Assembly (NCBI GenBank): GCA_019100305.1
Contig: JAHRHW010000102.1
Span: forward strand, 1-11,795
DNA length: 11,795 bases
DNA from: Candidatus Thiodiazotropha taylori
GTDB lineage: Bacteria > Pseudomonadota > Gammaproteobacteria > Chromatiales > Chromatiaceae
Direction of reading: 5' to 3'
A program made the position numbers and the translations under genes. Shown piece after piece: positions 6,077 through 11,795 of the stretch (position 1 is its first letter; each line of letters begins with the position of its first letter). Under the pieces are notes generated by a model, which was not told the origin of the DNA, ran no database searches, and saw nothing but the letters and a program-made list of their open reading frames with translations.

Positions 6077-6442
6077 ATGGAAAAGGTTACCGGTATTGGC
6101 GGACTATTTTTTCGTGCCGAGGATCCCGCAAAACTGGCATCCTGGTATGAACAGCATCTGGGGGTAACTCTGGTGCCCACCGACTATGACCAATCCCCCT
6201 GGATACAGCAGACAGGTCCAACCGTGTTCGCCCCGTTTGAGCAAGATACAGACTATTTTGGTGACCCTTCAAAACAGTGGATGATCAACTTTCGGGTGGA
6301 TGATCTGAACAGCATGGTTGCTCAATTGCGCAATCATGGCATTGAGGTCAGTGTGGACCAAACTCACTACCCTAACGGCCGATTCGCCAGACTTCGTGAT
6401 CCTGAGGATAATCCGATCGAGTTGTGGGAAGCCGCGAAATAA
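6077..6442 (+). CDS. VOC-family (glyoxalase/bleomycin resistance/dioxygenase fold) protein, 121 aa
   Basis: The 121-aa length and two beta-alpha-beta-beta-beta modules fit a small VOC protein. The N-terminal half has GGLFFRAEDP and WYEQHLGV; the C-terminal half has MINFRVDDL, LRNHGIEV, YPNGRFARLRDPEDNPIELWE, where the late Glu is the usual metal-ligand position. The first metal-ligand position (often His at strand 1) is not obvious here, so metal dependence and substrate are uncertain. It resembles glyoxalase-like hypothetical proteins rather than true GloA. ATG 6077 follows AAGGAA (6065-6070) by 6 nt. The TAA (6440-6442) directly abuts the stop codon of the convergent oxidoreductase gene with no bases between. 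Confidence 0.85.
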   Translation: MEKVTGIGGLFFRAEDPAKLASWYEQHLGVTLVPTDYDQSPWIQQTGPTVFAPFEQDTDYFGDPSKQWMINFRVDDLNSMVAQLRNHGIEVSVDQTHYPNGRFARLRDPEDNPIELWEAAK

Positions 6443-8170
6443 TCAATCCAGGGCGTGGTAGGCACGCATGATTCTGCCTGGCCGTATTGGCAATGGACCG
6501 GGCTGGGCCAGTGACTGAGCTGTCACCGGAAGTACCGACTCCGACTGCAGGTAGTGAAACAGTTGACCACCGTGGTTCTGTTCCACCACCAGGACCTTGG
6601 CGGCGCCATTGATCAATTGAAGGATCTTATCCCGCTGCAACGGCGCCAGCAGACGTAGCGCGATCACTCTGACCTGATTACCCGCCTGGTTCAGCTGATC
6701 CGCTGCCTCTTTGACGGCACCGGTACTGGAACCCCAGGTAATCAGACAGGTCTCACCCTCGCCGGATACCTCAGCCCAATAGTCTCCGTAATCAAACTGC
6801 TTGAGTTTCTGCAGCCGTTTGTTGAGCTGTTCACGATGGTCGCTGGCCATGCTGGAGGGGGTGCCCCGGTCGTTGTGCTCCAGTCCATCTGCGGTATACA
6901 TGCCGTCGGGGGTGCCCGGCAGGCTCATCGGTGAGATGTTTTCCGCCACCACTTGATAGCGCCGATAGTCTTCACCGGGGTTGTCTGTCACTGACCTTTT
7001 CAGAGGCAGGTCAACCTCCTCTGAGGCTTCGATGATCGCCTGGGACTGGCCAAACGATTGATCGGAGAGCACCAGCGATACCGTCTGCAGGTGCTCGGCA
7101 AGTTGTACTGCCCATTGGGTGGTGAAGATGGCATCACGGATGGAGAGCGGTGCGAATACCAGATGCGGCGCATCACCATGCAGACCGTAGACAGCGATAT
7201 TCAGATCAGACTGTTCGGACTTGGTGGGGATACCGGTGGAGGGGCCGCCACGCATCACATTGACCACCGTCACAGGAGTTTCACTGACCAGCGCCAGACC
7301 CAATCCCTCCACCATCAGGCTGAGTCCCGGCCCTGAGGTGGCGGTCAGGGAGGGCACACCACCAAACGAGGAGCCGATAATCATGTTGATCGAGGCAAGC
7401 TCATCCTCGGCCTGCAGCAGCGCTCCCCCGACCTGCTCCAGTCTTGGCGCCAGCCATTCGAGGATTTCACTGGCCGGGGTGATCGGATAAGCCGCGACGA
7501 ATTTGATGCCGCCACGCAGAGCCCCGAGACCACAGGCCTGGTTGCCGGTGATACTCCAGCGGTTCTCCTGCTTACCCGGAGGTGGCTGTTTGATCTGCGG
7601 TCGCCGGTCGTGATTGTAGCCCAGTTCAAGTGCCCGTAGAGCACTCTCGATCACCTCAGGCGACTTGCTTTGCAGTACCTGGCGTACACTGTTTCCCATG
7701 GCGTCGAGGGGCAGACCGCAGACCACCGCCGCGGCACCCAATGCCACCATATTGATGCGTCCGTCCGGTAGACCGGAGGCGAAGGTCTTAAAGGGGATTT
7801 CGCGGATTTCAGCGCCATTGCTGCGCAGCAGGGCCGGAACCTCGCCCGCTTTGGGGTCGCAAAGTATCAGGCTTTTGTTCGACAGCGGGATCTCATCGGC
7901 AAAGCGGTCGATATTCAGCCAATCGAGCGCCAGCAGAAGATCGTATTCATCCCCCATACACTCCACCGGGGTGGTACTGAACCGAACCATTGCCGCCGAT
8001 TCGCCGCCACGGATCTGAGGACCAGCAGAGCGTGTCATCAAGCCTTGATAACCGCAATGTGCCGCCGCCTCGAGCAGAATCCGGCCAGCGGTCACCGCAC
8101 CACTGCCGCCTGAACCGGTTATCGCTACCGAGTAGGGTTTAGTCAGGGCAGAGGGTTGTTGATCATTCAT
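6443..8170 (-). CDS. 2-oxoacid:acceptor (ferredoxin/flavodoxin) oxidoreductase, fused gamma-alpha subunit, 575 aa
   Basis: The domain order matches KorA-type subunits. An N-terminal gamma domain (about 12-185) has AITGSGGSGAVTAGRIL and SAGPQIRGGESAAMVR. The pyrimidine-binding alpha domain (about 205-400) follows with GNQACGLGALRGG, AYPITPASEI (Tyr228), QAEDELASI and TATSGPGLSLM. A C-terminal PFOR_II-like domain (about 455-570) has ITWGSSTGAV and VLVVEQNHGGQL. Such subunits pair with a TPP- and 4Fe-4S-binding beta subunit to oxidise 2-oxoacids (for example 2-oxoglutarate) to acyl-CoA, or run the reverse reaction in CO2 fixation. The substrate cannot be fixed from sequence alone. ATG 8170 is chosen because it places the glycine-rich strand near the N-terminus; it overlaps the end of the OmpA-like gene by 8 nt, implying coupling. 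Oddly, no beta-subunit gene follows: the next gene is convergent. The frame stays open upstream to 8251, which lies inside the lipoprotein gene. Confidence 0.88.
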   Translation of the reverse strand: MNDQQPSALTKPYSVAITGSGGSGAVTAGRILLEAAAHCGYQGLMTRSAGPQIRGGESAAMVRFSTTPVECMGDEYDLLLALDWLNIDRFADEIPLSNKSLILCDPKAGEVPALLRSNGAEIREIPFKTFASGLPDGRINMVALGAAAVVCGLPLDAMGNSVRQVLQSKSPEVIESALRALELGYNHDRRPQIKQPPPGKQENRWSITGNQACGLGALRGGIKFVAAYPITPASEILEWLAPRLEQVGGALLQAEDELASINMIIGSSFGGVPSLTATSGPGLSLMVEGLGLALVSETPVTVVNVMRGGPSTGIPTKSEQSDLNIAVYGLHGDAPHLVFAPLSIRDAIFTTQWAVQLAEHLQTVSLVLSDQSFGQSQAIIEASEEVDLPLKRSVTDNPGEDYRRYQVVAENISPMSLPGTPDGMYTADGLEHNDRGTPSSMASDHREQLNKRLQKLKQFDYGDYWAEVSGEGETCLITWGSSTGAVKEAADQLNQAGNQVRVIALRLLAPLQRDKILQLINGAAKVLVVEQNHGGQLFHYLQSESVLPVTAQSLAQPGPLPIRPGRIMRAYHALD

Positions 8171-9554
8171 TAATGATGAGCACCTCGATTCTGCGATTGC
8201 TCTTGCGTCCAATCTCAGTCTCGTTGTTGGCCACCGGACGTGCCTCGCCATAGCCGATAGCCGTTAATCGGGTTCTCTCCACACCACCGACCTTTTCAAG
8301 AAATGAGGCCACTGTCTCTGCCCGCTGTTGCGAGAGTTCGCGGTTGGTCTCGTCCCCGCCAACCGAATCGGTATGTCCTGAGACCACCACATCGGGACTG
8401 GGAAAGGATTTAATAGCCGTTACGATCTTGTCCAGCAGTTCAAAATTTTCAGCCTGGATATCGGTACCGCCGCTGGGGAAGTTGAAGGCTCTCATCTCCA
8501 ACAGGATATTGTGACCCTGCCGATAGACGTTAGCCTCTTCGGCACTGAACAGATCCTGAATCTTATCGAAGCGTGCCTGAGCTTCCTGGTTCTGTCGCTC
8601 CACGGCAGCCAACCGGGTCTGCAGATCGATGCGTGTTGCCAGTTCGGTTTTGCGCAACTCAGCATAGTTGGCCAGTTTATCCTGCAGAACCTTCACCACT
8701 TCGTGATTGGGCAGATCAAATGGCAGTGGCTCATCTGTGGATTCGTTGATCTGCGCCAACTGTTTCTGATACCAAAGCAGAATATCCTCTGAAGAGTACT
8801 CTCGGTTGTCGAACTCTTTGATCAGTTCGGTTAGCTCGATACTTCTTCGCGCCTGCTTGCTCGCTTCCAGTGCATGGTTCTTCGCCTTGGTTCGCTGGGT
8901 TCTGTTGGTCTCGAGCACCGCGATTGCCAACGCCAGCTCCTCACGCGCCAGTTTCAGGGTTTTCGGCGCATACTCATCCGCTTCACTCTTGGTGGCCTGG
9001 GAGATGTCATAGCGGGCATTCTCCGTGGCATCCTGCTTCAGCGCCTCCAGTTCCACCTCTGAATAGCCTTCCAACATCTCAGGACGCCACTTCTTCGCCG
9101 CTTCAAGGTCACCCTGCTCCACCTGTTCAGCCGCCAGACGCAACTTCTTGTCGAGGGCTTTGAACTGATCCGCCATCATCGTGTCGGCTTCCGCCGCAAT
9201 CGCCAACCGTCGGGCTTCCAGCACCTCGCGCATCAATGACTTGGTGGTAATCGCATCGGCTTCCGCTTTGTCGAGAATCACCCGCCCTTCACGCATCGTC
9301 TCTGCGACGGCTTCGTCTTTCTTGGACCGTCCCAGAGAGATGGCCTGATTGAGTTTGTTCTCTGCCTTGCGAAACCCTTCGGGCGCCAGATTGAAGAGTC
9401 CGTTCGATTCATCCTCAGCCAGCCGCTTCCTAAAGCTTGCGATCTCACCATAGGTTTCAAACACATCGGTCTGGGAGAGGGTTGGGGCGGTGGTACAACC
9501 GACAAACAACACTCCCAAAACAATCAGATAAGCACATCTTTTTAGAAGCGTCAT
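8163..9554 (-). CDS. OmpA-domain lipoprotein with long helical (coiled-coil) midsection, 463 aa
   Basis: The N-terminus is a lipoprotein signal: K5-R6, a hydrophobic core and lipobox LFVGC with Cys20 as the lipidation site. Residues about 30-340 are highly charged, Ala/Glu/Lys/Leu-rich and probably alpha-helical/coiled coil; the first part resembles DUF4398-type helical domains. The C-terminal 115 residues form an OmpA-like peptidoglycan-binding domain: NFPSGGTDI, VSGHTDSVG (G393-H394-T395-D396), NRELSQQRAETVASFL, GYGEARPVANN, GRKSNRRIEVLI. It should therefore sit in the outer membrane, facing the periplasm and holding peptidoglycan. GGAG lies 9 nt before ATG 9554. Its last codons overlap the start of the oxidoreductase gene, so the two are probably one transcript. 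A functional link between a periplasmic tether and a cytoplasmic Fe-S enzyme is unexplained. Confidence 0.9.
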   Translation of the reverse strand: MTLLKRCAYLIVLGVLFVGCTTAPTLSQTDVFETYGEIASFRKRLAEDESNGLFNLAPEGFRKAENKLNQAISLGRSKKDEAVAETMREGRVILDKAEADAITTKSLMREVLEARRLAIAAEADTMMADQFKALDKKLRLAAEQVEQGDLEAAKKWRPEMLEGYSEVELEALKQDATENARYDISQATKSEADEYAPKTLKLAREELALAIAVLETNRTQRTKAKNHALEASKQARRSIELTELIKEFDNREYSSEDILLWYQKQLAQINESTDEPLPFDLPNHEVVKVLQDKLANYAELRKTELATRIDLQTRLAAVERQNQEAQARFDKIQDLFSAEEANVYRQGHNILLEMRAFNFPSGGTDIQAENFELLDKIVTAIKSFPSPDVVVSGHTDSVGGDETNRELSQQRAETVASFLEKVGGVERTRLTAIGYGEARPVANNETEIGRKSNRRIEVLIINE

Positions 9555-9678
9555 AGCTTACATCTCCGGGGCGTTCCAAGCATCAGAGGGACATTCAGAT
9601 CGACTCTCTGCCCACTCATTAACACGGCGGCTGAAAGCGATAAACTGAGTCACCGGGTCAATCTACTGTTATCTCCTC

Positions 9679-9687
9679 ATCATATCA
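9679..9687 (-). promoter_or_regulatory. Candidate extended -10 promoter for the OmpA-like/oxidoreductase operon
   Basis: In the 251 bp between the thioredoxin-like gene (end 9806) and the OmpA-like start (9554), the minus strand has TGaTATGAT, an extended -10 with 5 of 6 hexamer matches. No good -35 precedes it, as is usual for extended -10 promoters. Transcription would start near 9672, leaving a leader of about 118 nt. No strong terminator for the upstream isc-side operon was found in this gap, so readthrough from the ISC genes remains possible. Confidence 0.35.
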
Positions 9688-9805
9688 TTGCCTTTGCCAA
9701 GCTGCGACGCTAGTGTGCTGTCTCATACTCATGCCTGATATCAGCGTGACGCCAGGTCATTGGCCGCTAGGCGTGTGTCGCAGGCAAAATCGATCGATAC
9801 CGCCC

Positions 9806-10333
9806 TTAAAGAATGTGATCCAGCAGCCAGAGACGCAACCTAAGAGTAAACTCCGGTGTATAGCCTACGGATACAAATCGCACCTGGCGGTTTTCATCGA
9901 TGATATAGCTGGTTGGCAGGCCCCGGACGCGCCAGGCGGAAGAGAGTCTTCCCTGTGGATCATTGATGGTGGTAAAGCCAAGATCATTGGCTTCGAGATA
10001 GTCACTGACTTCTGCCGCCGGTCCCGACTGCATGGCGACGGTGACGACCTTGTGGTCTTCCGCCAACTGCTCGATTGCCGACGCTTCCAGTTTGCACACC
10101 GGGCACCAGGTCGCCCAGAAATGGACCACCACCGGTTCATTTCCGAAGCTTTCCAGATCGACGGGAAGCCCTTCCAGGCTGTTTGCAGAGAGGGGTGGCG
10201 CCACGCCCGCCACGAGATCACGGGTCTGCCAAAGATGAATCAGAAACAGTACCAGCAGAAGGCCAGCCAACTGGAAGCCCCAGCTGAGCAGGCGACGGGT
10301 CAGAGGCGGCTTTACAGAGTTCTCATGTTTCAT
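9806..10333 (-). CDS. Membrane-anchored thioredoxin-like protein (TlpA/ResA/DsbE type), 175 aa
   Basis: A basic N-terminus (K8, R13-R14) is followed by one hydrophobic helix (about 18-35), so the thioredoxin domain faces the periplasm. The domain shows VVVHFWATWCPVCKLE with active-site Cys77 and Cys80 (CPVC) and the cis-Pro loop RGLPTSYIID (Pro140). These are hallmarks of TlpA/ResA/DsbE proteins that reduce or exchange disulfides, for instance in cytochrome c maturation or protection of secreted proteins; which one applies here cannot be told. It lies 47 bp downstream of iscX on the same strand and may be the last gene of the ISC transcript. Its own ribosome-binding site is weak (GGA about 8 nt before ATG). 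A 5-bp GC hairpin (10365-10378) lies in the gap. Confidence 0.88.
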   Translation of the reverse strand: MKHENSVKPPLTRRLLSWGFQLAGLLLVLFLIHLWQTRDLVAGVAPPLSANSLEGLPVDLESFGNEPVVVHFWATWCPVCKLEASAIEQLAEDHKVVTVAMQSGPAAEVSDYLEANDLGFTTINDPQGRLSSAWRVRGLPTSYIIDENRQVRFVSVGYTPEFTLRLRLWLLDHIL

Positions 10334-10380
10334 TGAACCATTCCAGTGTCAGCCTTTCCCTGTGCCCCAGGTTTGGGGAA

Positions 10381-10581
10381 TTACTCCCGCTCCTCTATCC
10401 AGGCAGCCTGAATCGCTTCGAGTATCTTCTCACCGGAGTGGTGCGGGTCATCATCGAACTCATCCAGTTTGATCACCCAATCACGCAGATCGACAAAGTT
10501 GACCGTACGTGGATCCACGTCCGGATAGGTTTCGTCGAGTTCGATCGCAATGTTGAGACTATCCACCCATTTCAAACCCAT
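10381..10581 (-). CDS. iscX: IscX, Fe-S cluster assembly accessory protein, 66 aa
   Basis: The 66-aa length equals that of E. coli IscX (YfhJ), and the acidic character and motifs LKWVDSLNIAIEL, YPDVDP, VNFVDLRDWV, LDEFDDDP and EKILEAIQAAWIEE are diagnostic. IscX binds the cysteine desulfurase IscS and iron and tunes cluster assembly on IscU, competing with frataxin (CyaY). It starts 13 bp after the fdx stop with GGGAG just ahead of ATG 10581, as expected for an operon member. Confidence 0.96.
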   Translation of the reverse strand: MGLKWVDSLNIAIELDETYPDVDPRTVNFVDLRDWVIKLDEFDDDPHHSGEKILEAIQAAWIEERE

Positions 10582-10594
10582 GACAATCTCCCAA

Positions 10595-10933
10595 TCAGTG
10601 GTGTTCTGAAACCATATTGATGGTGTATTTCGGTATCTCGATCACCAGGTCTTCATCGCCGACCGTGGCCTGGCAACTGAGTCTCGATTCCGGTTCAAGC
10701 CCCCAGGCCTTGTCCAGCATATCCTCTTCCACCTCTTCCGCCTCCTGCAATGAGTCGAAACCTTCGCGCACAATCACGTGACAGGTGGTACAGGCACAGG
10801 ACTTTTCACAGGCATGTTCGATCTCGATACCGTGTTTCAGTGCGGCATCGCAGATGGTCGTTCCCGGTTCCACATCGATCGCTGCTCCTTCGGGGCAGAT
10901 CTCTTCGTGAGGTAGAAAGATGACTTGAGGCAT
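10595..10933 (-). CDS. fdx: ISC-type [2Fe-2S] ferredoxin, 112 aa
   Basis: The cluster ligands Cys42, Cys48, Cys51 and Cys87 sit at the same residue numbers as in E. coli Fdx, along with the conserved extra Cys46 (HACEKSCACTTCHVIV). The acidic patch EAEEVEEDMLD and LSCQATVG are also typical. Fdx delivers electrons to IscS/IscU during cluster assembly and is cytoplasmic. A strong ribosome-binding site (AAAGGAAG) precedes ATG 10933. The gene lies 34 bp behind hscA and 13 bp ahead of iscX, in the standard order. Confidence 0.97.
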   Translation of the reverse strand: MPQVIFLPHEEICPEGAAIDVEPGTTICDAALKHGIEIEHACEKSCACTTCHVIVREGFDSLQEAEEVEEDMLDKAWGLEPESRLSCQATVGDEDLVIEIPKYTINMVSEHH

Positions 10934-10967
10934 ACGACTTCCTTTAAACTGCGGAAACTAGGTTTAA

Positions 10968-11795
10968 CTATTGTTCGAACTCGTCGACACTGTGGCCTGA
11001 CATGGCTTGCTGAATACTCTGATTCATGCGTCTCTCCACGTAAAAGCCACAGCTTTTTTCGAGTTCGGCTATCTGATTCTTGATCTGCTCCTGATCACCA
11101 TCCTTGCTCACAGTACGCAGGGTTTCGAGGGCAGCTTCCACCTGCTGACGTTCGGTCGCGTCCAGTAACCTCTCCCCATCCTCAGCCAGTGCGGCCTGCA
11201 GTGCTTCGATCACCCGTTCCGCTTCGACCTGCTGCTCTCTCAGGCTGCGTGCCTGTTTGTCTTCATCCGCGTGGGCAATGGATTCACGCAGCATGGTTTC
11301 GATCTCCTGATCGGTCAAACCGTAGGAGGGCTTGACCTCGATATTGGCCTGCACACCACTGCTCTGTTCGATCGCACTGACACTCAACAAGCCATCGGCG
11401 TCGACGGCAAAGGTTACTCGGATGCGCGCCGCGCCGGCAACCATCGGTGGTATACCGCGCAGTTCAAATCGGGCCAGAGAGCGACAGTCCGCAACCAGCT
11501 CCCGCTCTCCCTGAACCACATGAATCGCTATCGCCGACTGGCCATCCTTGAAGGTGGTGAATTCCTGGGCCCGGGCTACCGGTATTGTAGTATTTCGGCT
11601 GATCAGTTTCTCACTCAGACCGCCCATGGTTTCGATACCGAGCGAGAGCGGGATAACGTCCAGCAGCAGCATCTCATCACCGGGTTTGTTGCCCACCAGG
11701 ATATCCGCCTGGATTGCGGCACCTACCGCCACCACGCGATCCGGATCGATGTCCACCAAAGGTTGGGTATTGAACAGCTCACCGACTTTTTCCCT
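10968..11795 (-). CDS. hscA: HscA, Hsp70-type chaperone for Fe-S cluster transfer (C-terminal 275 aa; 5' end outside window)
   Basis: The frame is open to the right edge of the window, so the start is missing; a GTG at 11759 is an internal Val codon (LVDIDPDRV). What remains is the end of the ATPase domain (VDIDPDRVVAVGAAIQA) and the substrate-binding beta domain: LLLDVIPLSLGIETMGG, RNTTIPVARAQEFTTFKDGQ, QGERELVADCRSLARFELRGIPP, RVTFAVDADGLLSVSA, VKPSYGLTD. The helical lid ends in GHSVDEFEQ. These match HscA rather than DnaK, and the lack of an acidic DnaK-type tail agrees. HscA, with HscB, helps release clusters from IscU using ATP. The upstream operon members iscR, iscS, iscU, iscA and hscB are expected just beyond the window. 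Confidence 0.96.
   Translation of the reverse strand, partial: REKVGELFNTQPLVDIDPDRVVAVGAAIQADILVGNKPGDEMLLLDVIPLSLGIETMGGLSEKLISRNTTIPVARAQEFTTFKDGQSAIAIHVVQGERELVADCRSLARFELRGIPPMVAGAARIRVTFAVDADGLLSVSAIEQSSGVQANIEVKPSYGLTDQEIETMLRESIAHADEDKQARSLREQQVEAERVIEALQAALAEDGERLLDATERQQVEAALETLRTVSKDGDQEQIKNQIAELEKSCGFYVERRMNQSIQQAMSGHSVDEFEQ

Noticed and set aside
7665..8018. A 117-codon plus-strand ORF inside the oxidoreductase gene
   Set aside because: Shadow of a well-conserved gene on the other strand; Ser/Arg-rich product with no motif.
9713..10336. A 207-codon plus-strand ORF
   Set aside because: It is antisense to the thioredoxin-like gene, whose active-site motif and membrane anchor make it the real one; the plus-strand product has no recognisable features.
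10365..10378. Hairpin CCCCA/TGGGG as terminator of the ISC operon
   Set aside because: Only a 5-bp stem with no U tract on the minus strand; at most a pause or partial attenuation site.
1..11795. CRISPR array, tRNA/rRNA genes, integrase or phage genes
   Set aside because: No regularly spaced repeats, cloverleaf, rRNA-like stretch or recombinase motif was found on reading both strands.

Overview
This window is most likely chromosomal DNA of a gammaproteobacterium of moderate GC. The strongest clue is the right edge. There, on the minus strand, hscA (C-terminal part), fdx and iscX form the distal half of an iron-sulfur cluster (ISC) assembly operon in the order usual for Gamma- and Betaproteobacteria. 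HscA, Fdx and IscX match the enterobacterial proteins in length and landmark residues. An environmental or sulfur-oxidizing/symbiotic lineage would fit the mixture of genes, but that is only inference. UGA is a normal stop in this genome: it ends fdx, korA-like, ompA-like, hxlR and the lipase gene.

Layout, left to right. 1-675 (+) is the C-terminal end of a repeat protein resembling a sialidase/BNR beta-propeller. 820-1101 (+) is a DUF427-family gene broken by a TGA at codon 5. 1145-1308 is non-coding and unusually rich in small hairpins. 1415-2095 (+) is a Rossmann-fold NAD(P)-binding protein (NmrA/NAD_binding_10 type) starting at TTG. 2194-3009 (-) is a short-chain dehydrogenase, divergent from the HxlR-type regulator at 3182-3547 (+). 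That regulator overlaps by 4 bp a small membrane-protein gene, 3544-3986 (+), which is frameshifted at a run of six T. 4049-4290 is a 242-bp element with perfect 10-bp terminal inverted repeats. 4291-4638 has no gene. 4639-6027 (+) is a class 3 lipase-like hydrolase with a C-terminal membrane hairpin, followed by a VOC/glyoxalase-like gene, 6077-6442 (+). The minus strand then carries a 2-oxoacid:acceptor oxidoreductase alpha/gamma subunit (6443-8170), an OmpA-domain lipoprotein whose 3' end overlaps it (8163-9554), a membrane-anchored thioredoxin-like protein (9806-10333), and iscX, fdx and hscA.

How the genes may work together. The ISC genes supply chaperone (HscA), electron donor (Fdx) and regulator/adaptor (IscX) for Fe-S cluster assembly; the thioredoxin-like gene may be cotranscribed behind them. 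The oxidoreductase subunit lies behind an OmpA-type lipoprotein and has no beta subunit beside it. The HxlR regulator probably controls itself and the divergent dehydrogenase, and a shared sequence suggests it may also control the NAD(P)-binding gene at 1415.

Two genes each carry a single disabling lesion (nonsense at 832; frameshift at 3769-3774). This means either recent decay or sequencing/assembly errors. I did not find a clearly new multi-gene system. The most worthwhile signals are the two single-lesion genes, the element with terminal inverted repeats, the shared operator-like motif, and the unpaired oxidoreductase subunit.
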